Assembly: GCA_029213005.1 (NCBI GenBank)
Contig: JARGPI010000005.1
Location: 1-64,000 of the forward strand
Direction: 5' to 3'
DNA length: 64,000 nt
DNA from: Verrucomicrobiales bacterium
GTDB taxonomy: Bacteria; Verrucomicrobiota; Verrucomicrobiia; Verrucomicrobiales; DEV007
This document shows, in pieces, positions 1 through 8,496 of this stretch. The translations under genes and the position numbers were made by a program. Below the pieces are notes generated by a model, which was not told where the DNA came from, did not search any database, and worked only from the letters and a program-made list of their open reading frames with translations. How positions within the stretch are numbered: position 1 is the stretch's first letter; the number at the start of each line of letters is the position of its first letter.

Positions 1-20
1 GCCGCCAGGTTATAAGAAAA

Positions 21-48
21 AGCCGGTCCAGAAATGGACCGGCTTTTT
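21..48 (+). terminator. Rho-independent terminator of a gene left of the window
   Basis: A perfect 10-bp stem (AGCCGGTCCA / TGGACCGGCT) closes a GAAA tetraloop and runs into a T tract. It should end a plus-strand transcript entering from the left. The in-frame ATG at 34 lies inside this hairpin, so it cannot be the start of the malic enzyme gene. Confidence 0.85.
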
Positions 49-189
49 GCGTTCCCGGAATCGCTATTCGTTAGTCCCCTGCCCTGTCTGGAATTAAAAC
101 GATACCGGCATACCATCAGCAATTCGGGAATACCCCGGGAAAAACTTCCCGCCAAGCAGGCTTTTCACCGGCCAAAGACGTGCCAATGT

Positions 190-1635
190 ATGTCCATGAA
201 TCCATCAACCGACACCGATACCTCGCCGGCAGAATTTTCGCACCGGGTCACACTCCGGGTAAAACTCGATAACAACCCCGGAGTCCTCGCCAAACTGATG
301 CAAAGGCTCGCTGATCTGGGCGGTAACGTCGGCGCGATCGATATCGTGAAACCCGGCAAAGATAGCATTATTCGGGATATCACTATCAATACACGGGGCG
401 AAGCTCACGAGAAAGAGCTGATCGACAATATGGACGATCTCGAGGGAGTGGAAGTCGTTCATTGGTCAGACCGGGTTTTTCTGATGCATCTCGGTGGTAA
501 GATTGAGGTCCATAGCAAATCACCTTTAACTACCCGCGATCAACTTTCCATCGCCTACACACCGGGTGTCGCCAGGGTTTGCATGGCGATTCATGATGCC
601 CCTGAAAAAGTTCACACTTTAACGATAAAACACAACACGGTCGCAGTGGTTACCGACGGCACCGCTGTCCTTGGTCTGGGTGATATCGGCCCGGAAGCTT
701 CGCTTCCCGTGATGGAGGGCAAAGCAATGCTTTTCCGCGAATTTGCCGGAGTCGACGCGTTTCCCATCTGCCTCAATACTAAAGATCCGGACGAAATTGT
801 AGAAACCGTAAAACGTATCGCTCCGGTATTTGGAGGTATCAATCTGGAAGATATTGCCGCGCCACAATGCTTCGAAATCGAACGGCGACTTCGTGAAGAA
901 CTCGATATTCCGGTTTTTCACGACGATCAACACGGGACAGCAGTGGTTGCCACAGCGGCTTTGATCAACGCGCTGAAAGTAGTCGGTAAGAAAGCCGAAG
1001 ATTTGCGGGTGATCGTGGCGGGAGTCGGTGCTGCCGGGACGGCGACCACGCAAATGATGCTCAGCCTCGGCGTGAAAAACATCATTGGCTTCGACCGGAA
1101 AGGTGCCATCTACCGGGGACGTGACGATCTCAATTCGGAGAAGCAAAAATATGCAGAAATGACAAATCCCGATCTGATTCAGGGATCGCTGAAGGAATTG
1201 ATGCGCGGCGCCGACGTCTTTGTCGGCCTCTCGGGTCCCGATATATTGGATGAAGCAGATGTCGAGGCTATGGCCGACGACGCCATTGTCTTTGCGATGT
1301 CGAATCCGACACCGGAAATCATGCCGGAGGTTGCCCTTCGTCACGCGCGGATCGTTGCGACGGGGCGCAGCGATTTTCCCAACCAAATCAATAACGTTCT
1401 CTGCTTTCCCGGATTGTTTCGCGGGGTTCTCGATTGCCGCGCCGGGGAAATTAATGAAGAAATGAAGATGGCGGCAGCACAGGCTCTGGCCTCGGTAATT
1501 GAAGAGGAAACGCTCTCCGAGGACTACATCATCCCCAGTGTGTTCGACCGGGAAGTTGTGGTCAGAGTTTCCACAGCCGTTCAAGAGGCCGCCCTGCGAA
1601 CCGGGGTAGCGCGGAAGACATCCGGTACGACCTGA
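190..1635 (+). CDS. NAD(P)-dependent malic enzyme with N-terminal ACT domain
   Basis: Predicted to oxidatively decarboxylate malate to pyruvate in the cytoplasm. Residues about 15-95 look like an ACT ligand-binding domain (RVTLRVKLDNNPGVLAKLMQ region, then a VHWSDRVF end). The malic N-terminal domain follows, with the family sequence YTPGVARVC and a conserved Lys/Asp stretch (FHDDQHGTAVV). The Rossmann domain carries the GVGAAG dinucleotide loop. At 481 residues it is the short bacterial malic enzyme plus the ACT domain, without the phosphotransacetylase domain of MaeB. The start is placed at ATG 190, with ATG 196 also possible; the reading frame continues upstream to 34, but that runs through the preceding terminator. 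ACT domains usually bind amino acids or similar effectors, so allosteric control is inferred. Confidence 0.9.
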   Translation: MSMNPSTDTDTSPAEFSHRVTLRVKLDNNPGVLAKLMQRLADLGGNVGAIDIVKPGKDSIIRDITINTRGEAHEKELIDNMDDLEGVEVVHWSDRVFLMHLGGKIEVHSKSPLTTRDQLSIAYTPGVARVCMAIHDAPEKVHTLTIKHNTVAVVTDGTAVLGLGDIGPEASLPVMEGKAMLFREFAGVDAFPICLNTKDPDEIVETVKRIAPVFGGINLEDIAAPQCFEIERRLREELDIPVFHDDQHGTAVVATAALINALKVVGKKAEDLRVIVAGVGAAGTATTQMMLSLGVKNIIGFDRKGAIYRGRDDLNSEKQKYAEMTNPDLIQGSLKELMRGADVFVGLSGPDILDEADVEAMADDAIVFAMSNPTPEIMPEVALRHARIVATGRSDFPNQINNVLCFPGLFRGVLDCRAGEINEEMKMAAAQALASVIEEETLSEDYIIPSVFDREVVVRVSTAVQEAALRTGVARKTSGTT

Positions 1636-1666
1636 GAACGGGATCCGCGTTACGAACCGGCTCTGT

Positions 1667-2467
1667 TTAATGCCCTTTTGTGTTTCGCCACTGGGTCGGG
1701 CTCAGGCCCGACTGCTTCCGGAACCAACGGGCAAAATAGTTCTGATCGTAAATCCCGACCTGTTCCGCAATTTCGCTGACAGAGAGCGTGGTCCTTTCCA
1801 GGTCCCGGCAGCAACGTTCAAACTTCCCTGAAGTAAGAAGGCGAGCCACTGTGGTTCCCGCTTCATTCTTCAACTGCCGATTCAAGTAGTTGAGACTCTT
1901 CCCGGTGGCCCGGGCAATGTCCTCCGGCGTTGCGTCTTTGAAGTCCGACCGGTCGATTTGTTTTCTTACGAGATTCAAATACCGCCCCGACATCATTTCA
2001 TTGCGGGTTTGCTCCAATTCCAGAGTTTTCACAAGGTTCAGCACCCCGGCAGCAACGGCGAACCGGAATGGGTGCTTCGTCGCCACTGCGAGTTGATGCA
2101 GCGTCTGTTCGATGGCAAGAAGCGCTTCGCCCGAAATGCGAGTGACGACAGGATTTTCCGTTTTCTCCCCCATCGTGATATCAATCGCAAGGCACATTGG
2201 ACTGAGATTTTTCTCTTTCAAAAACCCGTGGTTTTGTCCTTCGGGCAAGATAATGAAGGATCCCCTTCGCACCGGAGTCGACTCTTCGCCGATCAATTGG
2301 AACCCCGATCCCCGCAGATAGAGGAGCCATTGATCAAACGGGTGATGATGGCTTTTCACCTGATCCACTTTCGGCATGTGCCGGTTTAAAGCGACCCGAC
2401 TGATTTTTGAACCGGAAATGTCAATCTCCAGATCCTTCATCATCAATGGTAAAAATTCCCGGGCCAT
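1667..2467 (-). CDS. AraC-family transcriptional regulator
   Basis: A 266-residue protein with an N-terminal cupin-like effector domain (a HHPFDQWLLYLRGSG stretch near residue 42) and a C-terminal AraC double helix-turn-helix. The second helix-turn-helix is clear: LSVSEIAEQVGIYDQNYFAR followed by FRKQSGLSPTQWR. It is transcribed divergently from the aldolase/isomerase/dehydrogenase cassette at 2555-5626, with only 87 bp between the starts, so it is most simply the local regulator of that cassette. The shared spacer is A+T-rich (2480-2530), but I could not define an operator. The ligand is unknown; in this family it is usually a sugar or sugar acid. Confidence 0.88.
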   Translation of the reverse strand: MAREFLPLMMKDLEIDISGSKISRVALNRHMPKVDQVKSHHHPFDQWLLYLRGSGFQLIGEESTPVRRGSFIILPEGQNHGFLKEKNLSPMCLAIDITMGEKTENPVVTRISGEALLAIEQTLHQLAVATKHPFRFAVAAGVLNLVKTLELEQTRNEMMSGRYLNLVRKQIDRSDFKDATPEDIARATGKSLNYLNRQLKNEAGTTVARLLTSGKFERCCRDLERTTLSVSEIAEQVGIYDQNYFARWFRKQSGLSPTQWRNTKGH

Positions 2468-2554
2468 AAACCTTCACATTTTTCGTATTAAAATAATGCT
2501 AATAAGCCGCAAATTGTTCTAACTGCCCGTTTTTTTTTCAGTAAGTTCCACCTC

Positions 2555-3643
2555 ATGATAGATCACATCGATGACCTCCGGCCCGACACTCTCTGGACAG
2601 ATACGATTTGGGCTCACACCTCCGAGGAAACCCTTACCGATCATCAAAGCGAAGGACGCCTCTGTGTCGCCACTCTACTTCCTTTTAAAAACAGTAAACC
2701 GGACTGGGAGGGTTTCGAAAAAAGCATCCGCTGGATGATCGCCTGTGGAGAACGCTACGGGATCGAAATGGTTTTTGTGCTGAATGCCGACACCGGATAC
2801 ATTTTCAATCTCAGTCTCGATCTATACCGGGAAGTAATCGAACGGTTCCGGGCGCTATTCCCCGATCAAAAGATTATCTGTGGAACTACAGCAGTGGGTG
2901 CAGATGGCGAAAGGTTCAATGCTGAATGGTATTTCCCCCATCTCGATATCGTGCAGGAGTTTGATAACGCGGAGGCAATGATTATGACCTCGCGCCAACT
3001 TAATATCCTCGGAAACGAAGCCCGCCGGGATGCCTACTATGAAATAGCCGAACACATCACGGTACCGGCAATCGTTCATGCACTCGAACCGGCTTTTGTG
3101 CCCTGGGCGACGCCTTATGATCCGTGGCTCTTAAAAGAACTGGCTGCTCATGACAAATTTGTCGGGGGGAAGATTTCAACTCTCGATGAACCTCACTTTC
3201 TTTACTGGGCGGCTATGTGTCGTGACCAGAACCTGAACTTTTCGCCCCACAGCGGAGACGACTATGGAATCGCCAGCGCCATCAAAATGGGCTTACCCCT
3301 GCTGATCGGCGCCGGAGTTTCAGCCTGCCCCTTAATTTGTGCAGCAAAGCGGATGTGGAAAGAAGAGAGTTTTGACTCCCGGGTCGTGAAACTTTTCGAA
3401 GCCTTTCAGTCGCTCGAAGACGCTGTCTTCCGTCCCAATCACGAAGGCAGCGCGGCCGCCTATAAACATTCCACCGCAGCCGTGTTGAATCTTCTTGGTC
3501 TGATCGACACGACCGAAATTCATCCCGATTGCACTGATCTTCGCGAGGGCGACGAAATCGCCCGGATGAAGGAAGCGCTGATCCGACCGGTTCGAGTGGC
3601 GGAACGCCTCGATATCCCACTTTTCGAGCTTGCTCAGTCATGA
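2555..3643 (+). CDS. DapA-like (dihydrodipicolinate synthase family) class I aldolase
   Basis: A 362-residue TIM-barrel protein. It resembles the DapA/N-acetylneuraminate lyase family through the order of beta strands and the KFVGGKISTLD stretch, where Lys206 sits at the Schiff-base lysine position. The usual YNxP motif before it is replaced by a EPAFVPWATPYD region, so substrate choice should differ from true DapA. It overlaps the next gene by four bases (ATGA), which indicates translational coupling. It opens a cassette with a sugar isomerase/epimerase and a Gfo/Idh/MocA dehydrogenase, opposite an AraC regulator. That suggests retro-aldol cleavage or lyase chemistry on a sugar or keto acid, but the substrate is unknown. 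Confidence 0.75.
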   Translation: MIDHIDDLRPDTLWTDTIWAHTSEETLTDHQSEGRLCVATLLPFKNSKPDWEGFEKSIRWMIACGERYGIEMVFVLNADTGYIFNLSLDLYREVIERFRALFPDQKIICGTTAVGADGERFNAEWYFPHLDIVQEFDNAEAMIMTSRQLNILGNEARRDAYYEIAEHITVPAIVHALEPAFVPWATPYDPWLLKELAAHDKFVGGKISTLDEPHFLYWAAMCRDQNLNFSPHSGDDYGIASAIKMGLPLLIGAGVSACPLICAAKRMWKEESFDSRVVKLFEAFQSLEDAVFRPNHEGSAAAYKHSTAAVLNLLGLIDTTEIHPDCTDLREGDEIARMKEALIRPVRVAERLDIPLFELAQS

Positions 3644-4467
3644 ACCCCTTAACCGATTTTTCGAAACTTTGTGTCCACACGATGACCACCAAGCCGTGGG
3701 ATATCGATACCGCGATGGACAAATATGCCACAGCGGAAATTGGCGGCATCACCGTGTGGCGACAATGGCTGGACGGACAAAATATATCTCAGATCGGTGA
3801 TCGACTCCGACAGCGTAATATAGACATTGTTTCCCTGTGTCGCGGCGGCTTTTTCCCGGCTGTGGATCAAACGGGTATCGATCAGGCGATTGAAGATAAC
3901 AAGCAGGCCGTTCGGGAGGCCGCCGAGTTGGGAGCCCCGATGGTGGTTCTCGTATGCGGAGCAGTCCCCGGGCAATCGCTGGAACAAAGCCGCACCCAAA
4001 TCGCTGATGGCATTGCAGCGGTGCTACCACTCGCTGAAGAATTAAATATCAAACTGGCGATCGAACCTCTCCATCCGATGTATGCAGATGATCGGAGTGC
4101 CATCAATACCATGGCAAGCGCCAACGAAGTTTGTGACCGGTTAAGCCATTCTCTCGTCGGAATCGCTCTCGATGTCTACCACGTGTGGTGGGATCCGGAT
4201 CTTCCAAAGCAAATTGAATTGACTGCGGACAAAGAACGCCTCTTCGCCTTTCATATCTGCGACTGGATGACTCCAACTACCGATTTACTGAACGACCGTG
4301 GGCTAATGGGAGAAGGATGTATCAATATTCCGGAAATCCGTTCGATGGTTGAAAGAAGCGGGTTCCAGGGCTTTAACGAAGTAGAGATATTTTCCAATCG
4401 CTGGTGGAACTCCGATCAGGACCAATTCCTCGATTCAATCAAAGAAGCCTACCTCAAATACAGCTAA
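3640..4467 (+). CDS. sugar phosphate isomerase/epimerase family TIM-barrel protein
   Basis: A 275-residue xylose-isomerase-like TIM barrel (AP endonuclease family 2 fold). The metal-site landmarks are visible: the [10 protein letters not shown] glutamate, [11 protein letters not shown], the FHICDWM histidine and the FNEVEIFS glutamate. The start codon overlaps the aldolase stop codon (ATGA), and the stop is four bases before the next ATG, so the three genes should form one transcript. Members of this family isomerise or epimerise sugars, keto-sugars or inositols, or dehydrate 3-keto-sugars. The exact reaction here cannot be read from sequence. Confidence 0.85.
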   Translation: MNPLTDFSKLCVHTMTTKPWDIDTAMDKYATAEIGGITVWRQWLDGQNISQIGDRLRQRNIDIVSLCRGGFFPAVDQTGIDQAIEDNKQAVREAAELGAPMVVLVCGAVPGQSLEQSRTQIADGIAAVLPLAEELNIKLAIEPLHPMYADDRSAINTMASANEVCDRLSHSLVGIALDVYHVWWDPDLPKQIELTADKERLFAFHICDWMTPTTDLLNDRGLMGEGCINIPEIRSMVERSGFQGFNEVEIFSNRWWNSDQDQFLDSIKEAYLKYS

Positions 4468-4471
4468 CTAT

Positions 4472-5626
4472 ATGAAAGAACACAACATCGGTATCATTCT
4501 CAATGGCGTCACTGGCCGGATGGGAACCAATCAACATCTCATCCGATCAATCCTTGCGATTCGCGAACAGGGCGGTATTCAAGTTTCGCCGAACGAACGA
4601 ATCGTGGTCGACCCCATCCTGACGGGACGTAACGAGAACAAACTTAAAGCCCTCGCGGAAAAACATGGTGTGGAACGCTGGACTACCGATCTGGACGGAG
4701 CGCTCAAGGACGATTTCAATCAGATCTTTTTCGACGCCAGCACCACACTGCACCGCGCCAAATTTGTGGAAATAGCCGCAAAAGCCGGAAAGGCGATCTA
4801 TTGCGAAAAACCCACGGCGGTGACAACCGAAGAGGCGATTCGTCTCGCCAAGGTCTGTCGGGAAGCCGGGGTGAAAAACGGCGTGGTTCAAGACAAGCTC
4901 TGGCTGCCCGGAATCCGGAAACTGCAAACTCTGATCGATCAGGGTTTCTTTGGCCGAATCCTGTCGGTTCGCGGAGAGTTCGGTTACTGGGTTTTCACCG
5001 GACACGATGAAAACCAACCGGCGCAACGACCCAGTTGGAACTATAGAAAAGAAGATGGCGGCGGAATCATTATCGATATGCTGTGCCATTGGAGATATGT
5101 AATCGATAACACCTTCGGCAAAGTCAAGAGTGTATCCTGCCACGGGGCTACTCACATGCCGGAACGTGTCGATGAACAGGGAAATGCCTATAGTTGCACC
5201 GCAGACGATTCCTGTTACGCCACCTTTGAATTGGAAAACGGCATCGTCTGCCAGTTTAACAGTTCCTGGGATGTGCGGGTCCGGAGAGATGATCTTCTCG
5301 TCATGCAAGTTGATGGCAGTCACGGGTCTGCCATCGTTGGACTCCGCAAATGCTGGGTGCAACCGCTCGGCGCCACTCCGAAACCCATTTGGAATCCCGA
5401 CATCGAGCAACCGATCAATTTTTTCGAGGGATGGCAGGAAGTGCCCGATACCACTGAGTTTGATAACGCTTTTAAAATCCAGTGGGAGATGTTTATCCGC
5501 CACGTCGTCCTCGATGAACCCTTTCCCTACGATCTGATGGAAGGAGCCAAAGGCGTCCAACTCGCCGAGCTTGGAATCGAATCGTGGCAGGACCGGTGTT
5601 GGAAAGATCTCAATAATCTGGCTTAA
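4472..5626 (+). CDS. Gfo/Idh/MocA-family NAD(P)-dependent oxidoreductase
   Basis: A cytoplasmic 384-residue sugar or polyol dehydrogenase-like protein. The N-terminal Rossmann start is slightly unusual ([11 protein letters not shown]). The family EKP motif is present in [13 protein letters not shown], followed by a [12 protein letters not shown] stretch at the active-site region. No signal peptide is present, unlike the Tat-exported relative at 38.5 kb. As the third gene of the 2555-5626 cassette, it probably oxidises or reduces the same sugar that the isomerase and aldolase handle. The substrate is unknown. Confidence 0.9.
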   Translation: MKEHNIGIILNGVTGRMGTNQHLIRSILAIREQGGIQVSPNERIVVDPILTGRNENKLKALAEKHGVERWTTDLDGALKDDFNQIFFDASTTLHRAKFVEIAAKAGKAIYCEKPTAVTTEEAIRLAKVCREAGVKNGVVQDKLWLPGIRKLQTLIDQGFFGRILSVRGEFGYWVFTGHDENQPAQRPSWNYRKEDGGGIIIDMLCHWRYVIDNTFGKVKSVSCHGATHMPERVDEQGNAYSCTADDSCYATFELENGIVCQFNSSWDVRVRRDDLLVMQVDGSHGSAIVGLRKCWVQPLGATPKPIWNPDIEQPINFFEGWQEVPDTTEFDNAFKIQWEMFIRHVVLDEPFPYDLMEGAKGVQLAELGIESWQDRCWKDLNNLA

Positions 5627-5677
5627 TTGATCTTTCGGCTGGCTATTTGGGGGAACCCTTTTTAAGTGAGGTCATCC

Positions 5678-6511
5678 ATGTCATCCGATAATTCTGAAAC
5701 CCGTAACCTTGCCATTTTCGCCGACTTCGAAAATGTCGCTCTTGGTGCCCAGCAATCCAAATACCCCAAATTCGAGATCGAAAAGGTCCTCGAGCGGCTT
5801 CTGGTGAAAGGAAACGTTGTGGTCCGGAAAGCTTATTGCGACTGGACCCGCTACCAGAAGTACAAGCGCGGGATGCATGAATCAAACTTCGAGCTGATCG
5901 ATATCCCGCATCTCTCGCAGTCGGGTAAGAACTCGGCTGATATCCGGATGGTGGTCGATGCCCTTGATCTTTGCTATACAAAAAATCACCTCAATACTTT
6001 TGTCATTATCAGCGGTGACTCCGATTTTTCGCCGCTGGTCAGTAAACTCCGGGAAAATGATAAAATTGTGATCGGAGTCGGGGTCAAAAATTCAACCTCC
6101 GAGCTTTTCGTCTCGATCTGTGACGAATTTATCTTTTACGACGATCTGGTGATCCGGAAGGAGAAACGAAAGCCAAATCCAAAGAAAAACCCGCGCCAAT
6201 CCCCCACTTCCGGTAATGCGGTTGAAGTCGAAAAAGAGGAAAATTCAGAAAAGTCGGCCCGACGGGAAAAAGCGATCGACCTCATCGTTCAAACGGTGGA
6301 ATCCATGATCGAGGAGCGTGGCGACGAATCGAAAATTTGGGGGTCTATGATCAAACAGGCAATTAAGAGGATTAACCCGGGCTTTAACGAGCGCTATCAT
6401 GGGTTCAAAAGCTTCAGCAGTGTCCTCGAAGAAGCCGAAAAACGGGGTCTTCTCGAACTGGAGGTCGATGAGAAGTCCGGCGGCCACATTGTGACTCTGA
6501 CCGACGAGTAA
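5678..6511 (+). CDS. NYN-domain (PIN-like) protein with C-terminal OST-HTH/LOTUS domain
   Basis: A 277-residue LabA-like protein. The NYN nuclease fold spans about residues 10-158 with the expected acidic residues: Asp16 (IFADFEN), Asp88 (SADIRMVVD), and Asp114 and Asp116 (ISGDSDFSPL). A charged linker (160-195) leads to an OST-HTH/LOTUS-like winged helix at about 198-275 (WGSMIKQAIKRINPGFNE, FKSFSSVLEEAE). NYN domains are metal-dependent RNases and LOTUS domains bind RNA or partner proteins, so an RNA-processing role is likely. ATG 5678 is chosen because a GTGAGG purine stretch lies just upstream; the GTG at 5666 is part of that stretch. The gene sits 39-52 bp after the sugar cassette and converges with the vWA gene, seven bases apart. 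Confidence 0.85.
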   Translation: MSSDNSETRNLAIFADFENVALGAQQSKYPKFEIEKVLERLLVKGNVVVRKAYCDWTRYQKYKRGMHESNFELIDIPHLSQSGKNSADIRMVVDALDLCYTKNHLNTFVIISGDSDFSPLVSKLRENDKIVIGVGVKNSTSELFVSICDEFIFYDDLVIRKEKRKPNPKKNPRQSPTSGNAVEVEKEENSEKSARREKAIDLIVQTVESMIEERGDESKIWGSMIKQAIKRINPGFNERYHGFKSFSSVLEEAEKRGLLELEVDEKSGGHIVTLTDE

Positions 6512-6517
6512 ACCGGC

Positions 6518-8398
6518 TCAGTAAACGGCGTGACGGTGAAACAGCCAACTTTCGAGAAGCAAAACCACCACGATCAGCGTCAAAAATATCCGGACCAAAC
6601 TCCCCAGCCCACTTTTCCCGACACCACTTTGTTCCATTTTCATCAGCTCGTCTTTTGAGATGCCGGGCAGGTCGGATTCATTGGCCGAGAGGAGGTGAGA
6701 CGTCCCCACCATGTCAGAACTGGTCTGCCAGATCCCGGTGCGGACCATTTCAATCGTGGTGGAATCGAGCGGAAGTTCCCGACGCCGCATTCCGCCGTTT
6801 TTCCACTCCGTCCAGGCAATCGTCTCGCCTTCGACATCGACAAATTCGCCGGTCGATAAGTTATTGATCCGTTTTTTATACTCGTCAGAGCCTTCCACCG
6901 CCCAGAAAACGGAGTTTCCGAGAAGAAGCGGAAACGAAGCGGTCAAAGGGAGACGCTCTGACATCTGAGGCGAGAACGCCATCACGACGAGACGCTGCCC
7001 CTCCACTTCCCCGGCAGCCAGGATCGGTTCACGACCGGCGATCCAGAGTGGCTCAAAAGATCCCGAAGGCTGAAAAATTGACGTCTGAGTGAGCGCGACA
7101 CGCGAACTGCTGACCCGGAAAAGCACGGGATGATCTTCATTACCTACCCGAACGGAGTCATAGGGAATCGGGCTTTCCAGCTTCTGAGCGACAATCGGAC
7201 CGGAGCTTCCCGGTGGGTTGATCACGACGGCGGGTAAATCAGTTGGCCATTCATCGGGAAGCCAGCCATCGAAGATGACCGCATCGATATCGTGCTTCAG
7301 AGGCCACTGCTCGGGCGTTCCCGCGAGCAGTTCCAGAGTTCCCGATTCCTGAATCGCACTCAGGGCGAGACTCGTGTAGGCATCCTGCGGCTTCTCGTCC
7401 GAATTTTCCCGAATCCATACGGCGACGATAGGTTGGGAGCGCGGCAGCGGGGAAATCACGGTATCGTCGAGCGCAAAGCTGTCGCCCTCCGCCGCAACGT
7501 TCACCCTCAGAATCTGTCCTCCAGCGCCACGGACTCGAAATTCAAAGGTCTCGCGGTCTCCCGGTTCGAGGTCAAAATCCCGAACCTGCGAAGGCACGCC
7601 GCCCACAAAAAGCTCCAGATGGACTTCTCTTGCCTCTGGTGCGTCGCGGTTCAAGGTCACCTGCGCGTGAACATCGTAGCTGTCCTGCTCGAGTGGTGAT
7701 TTCCGGATTTGAAATGAGGTGATTCCCACGTTTACCGGAGTTTCGAGAGCGACATTCACCAGTTCGACCGATACGTGATCAGGCAAGTTGGGACTGGCCA
7801 CATCAGGATTCCCGAAATCACCGGCGTGAATTACCAAAGCGGGCGTTTCGTGCCCCGCCAGCATCAAAGCGGAATCCATTGCCGTGGAAACATCCCCCGC
7901 GATGGGGCGGATTTTGATCTCGTCGAGACGGGACAGAAACTCCCGCCGAATCAGGGTTCTCGGCTGGATAATGAGCGGCCGATTATCATAAACCACCAGA
8001 GCCAGTCCGGCGTCCTCCGGAACCGATTCGATCCGGTCCGCGATGATTTGTTTGGCCCGGTCGAGACGGGAAACGCCGTTTTCATCCTCCAATGCCATCG
8101 ACGCGGAGCGATCCAACAACACCACATAAGTTCTATAATTTCCATCCCCTTCCCCGACCCGAATCAGCCGCGACAGGGAAAAAACCGAGGCGAGCAGGAC
8201 CAGAATCGTCAGCGCAAACGACAGCCACTTCTTCAATTTGCGAAGCCAGGCGCTCTCCTGATGTTCCCTTGCCAGGGTCTTAAAAAACACCATCGTACTA
8301 ACATTAACCTGTTTCGACTTCCGCCGGAAAAGGTAGAGCATGACGGGAATCACAGCCAGAGCGAGTAACCAGAGGTAAATCGGATGGAGAAATTGCAT
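6518..8398 (-). CDS. BatA-like membrane protein with von Willebrand factor A domain
   Basis: A 626-residue membrane protein. The N-terminus is the BatA/aerotolerance-regulator segment: a first TM (LHPIYLWLLALAVIPVMLYL), a basic loop, and a second TM at about 59-80. A vWA domain follows with the MIDAS motif DRSAS, and the chain ends with a TM near residues 600-620 (FLTLIVVVLLLESWLF). The central part is a beta-rich extracytoplasmic region. In many bacteria such proteins sit beside MoxR and DUF58 genes; here the only DUF58 gene is 49 kb away. It is a single gene converging with the NYN gene. Partners and function are not deducible. Confidence 0.85.
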   Translation of the reverse strand: MQFLHPIYLWLLALAVIPVMLYLFRRKSKQVNVSTMVFFKTLAREHQESAWLRKLKKWLSFALTILVLLASVFSLSRLIRVGEGDGNYRTYVVLLDRSASMALEDENGVSRLDRAKQIIADRIESVPEDAGLALVVYDNRPLIIQPRTLIRREFLSRLDEIKIRPIAGDVSTAMDSALMLAGHETPALVIHAGDFGNPDVASPNLPDHVSVELVNVALETPVNVGITSFQIRKSPLEQDSYDVHAQVTLNRDAPEAREVHLELFVGGVPSQVRDFDLEPGDRETFEFRVRGAGGQILRVNVAAEGDSFALDDTVISPLPRSQPIVAVWIRENSDEKPQDAYTSLALSAIQESGTLELLAGTPEQWPLKHDIDAVIFDGWLPDEWPTDLPAVVINPPGSSGPIVAQKLESPIPYDSVRVGNEDHPVLFRVSSSRVALTQTSIFQPSGSFEPLWIAGREPILAAGEVEGQRLVVMAFSPQMSERLPLTASFPLLLGNSVFWAVEGSDEYKKRINNLSTGEFVDVEGETIAWTEWKNGGMRRRELPLDSTTIEMVRTGIWQTSSDMVGTSHLLSANESDLPGISKDELMKMEQSGVGKSGLGSLVRIFLTLIVVVLLLESWLFHRHAVY

Positions 8399-8496
8399 AA
8401 AAATGGAACTCGAAAGCCTAGAACGGGTTCCATCCTATGTCCATATACGACTTCCCTTCTTGACTTAACCTTTATCAATCCCGAATCTATCCGCCC

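Noticed and set aside
34..189. Upstream in-frame ATG extending the malic enzyme by 52 residues
   Set aside because: The ATG at 34 is inside the terminator hairpin at 21-48, and the extension is not similar to malic enzymes or ACT proteins. The start is placed at 190.
619..1584. Long minus-strand open frame of 321 codons opposite the malic enzyme
   Set aside because: No recognisable protein features, and it lies entirely within a well-conserved gene. It reflects codon bias of the real gene on the other strand.
2555..3643. Assigning the DapA-like protein as true dihydrodipicolinate synthase (dapA)
   Set aside because: It is about 70 residues longer than DapA, lacks the YNxP motif and sits in a sugar-type cassette, so the specific name is not justified.
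4547..5560. Long minus-strand open frame of 337 codons opposite the Gfo/Idh/MocA gene
   Set aside because: No domain, signal or conserved start. It is a shadow of the oxidoreductase.
7292..8368. Plus-strand open frames of 135 and 197 codons opposite the BatA-vWA gene
   Set aside because: The BatA-vWA frame has clear TM segments and a MIDAS motif. The antisense frames are low-complexity by-products of it.
8404..8432. TGGAAC/GTTCCA inverted repeat before the PP2C fusion gene
   Set aside because: Only six base pairs with a 17-nt loop in a short divergent spacer. Too weak to call a regulatory site.
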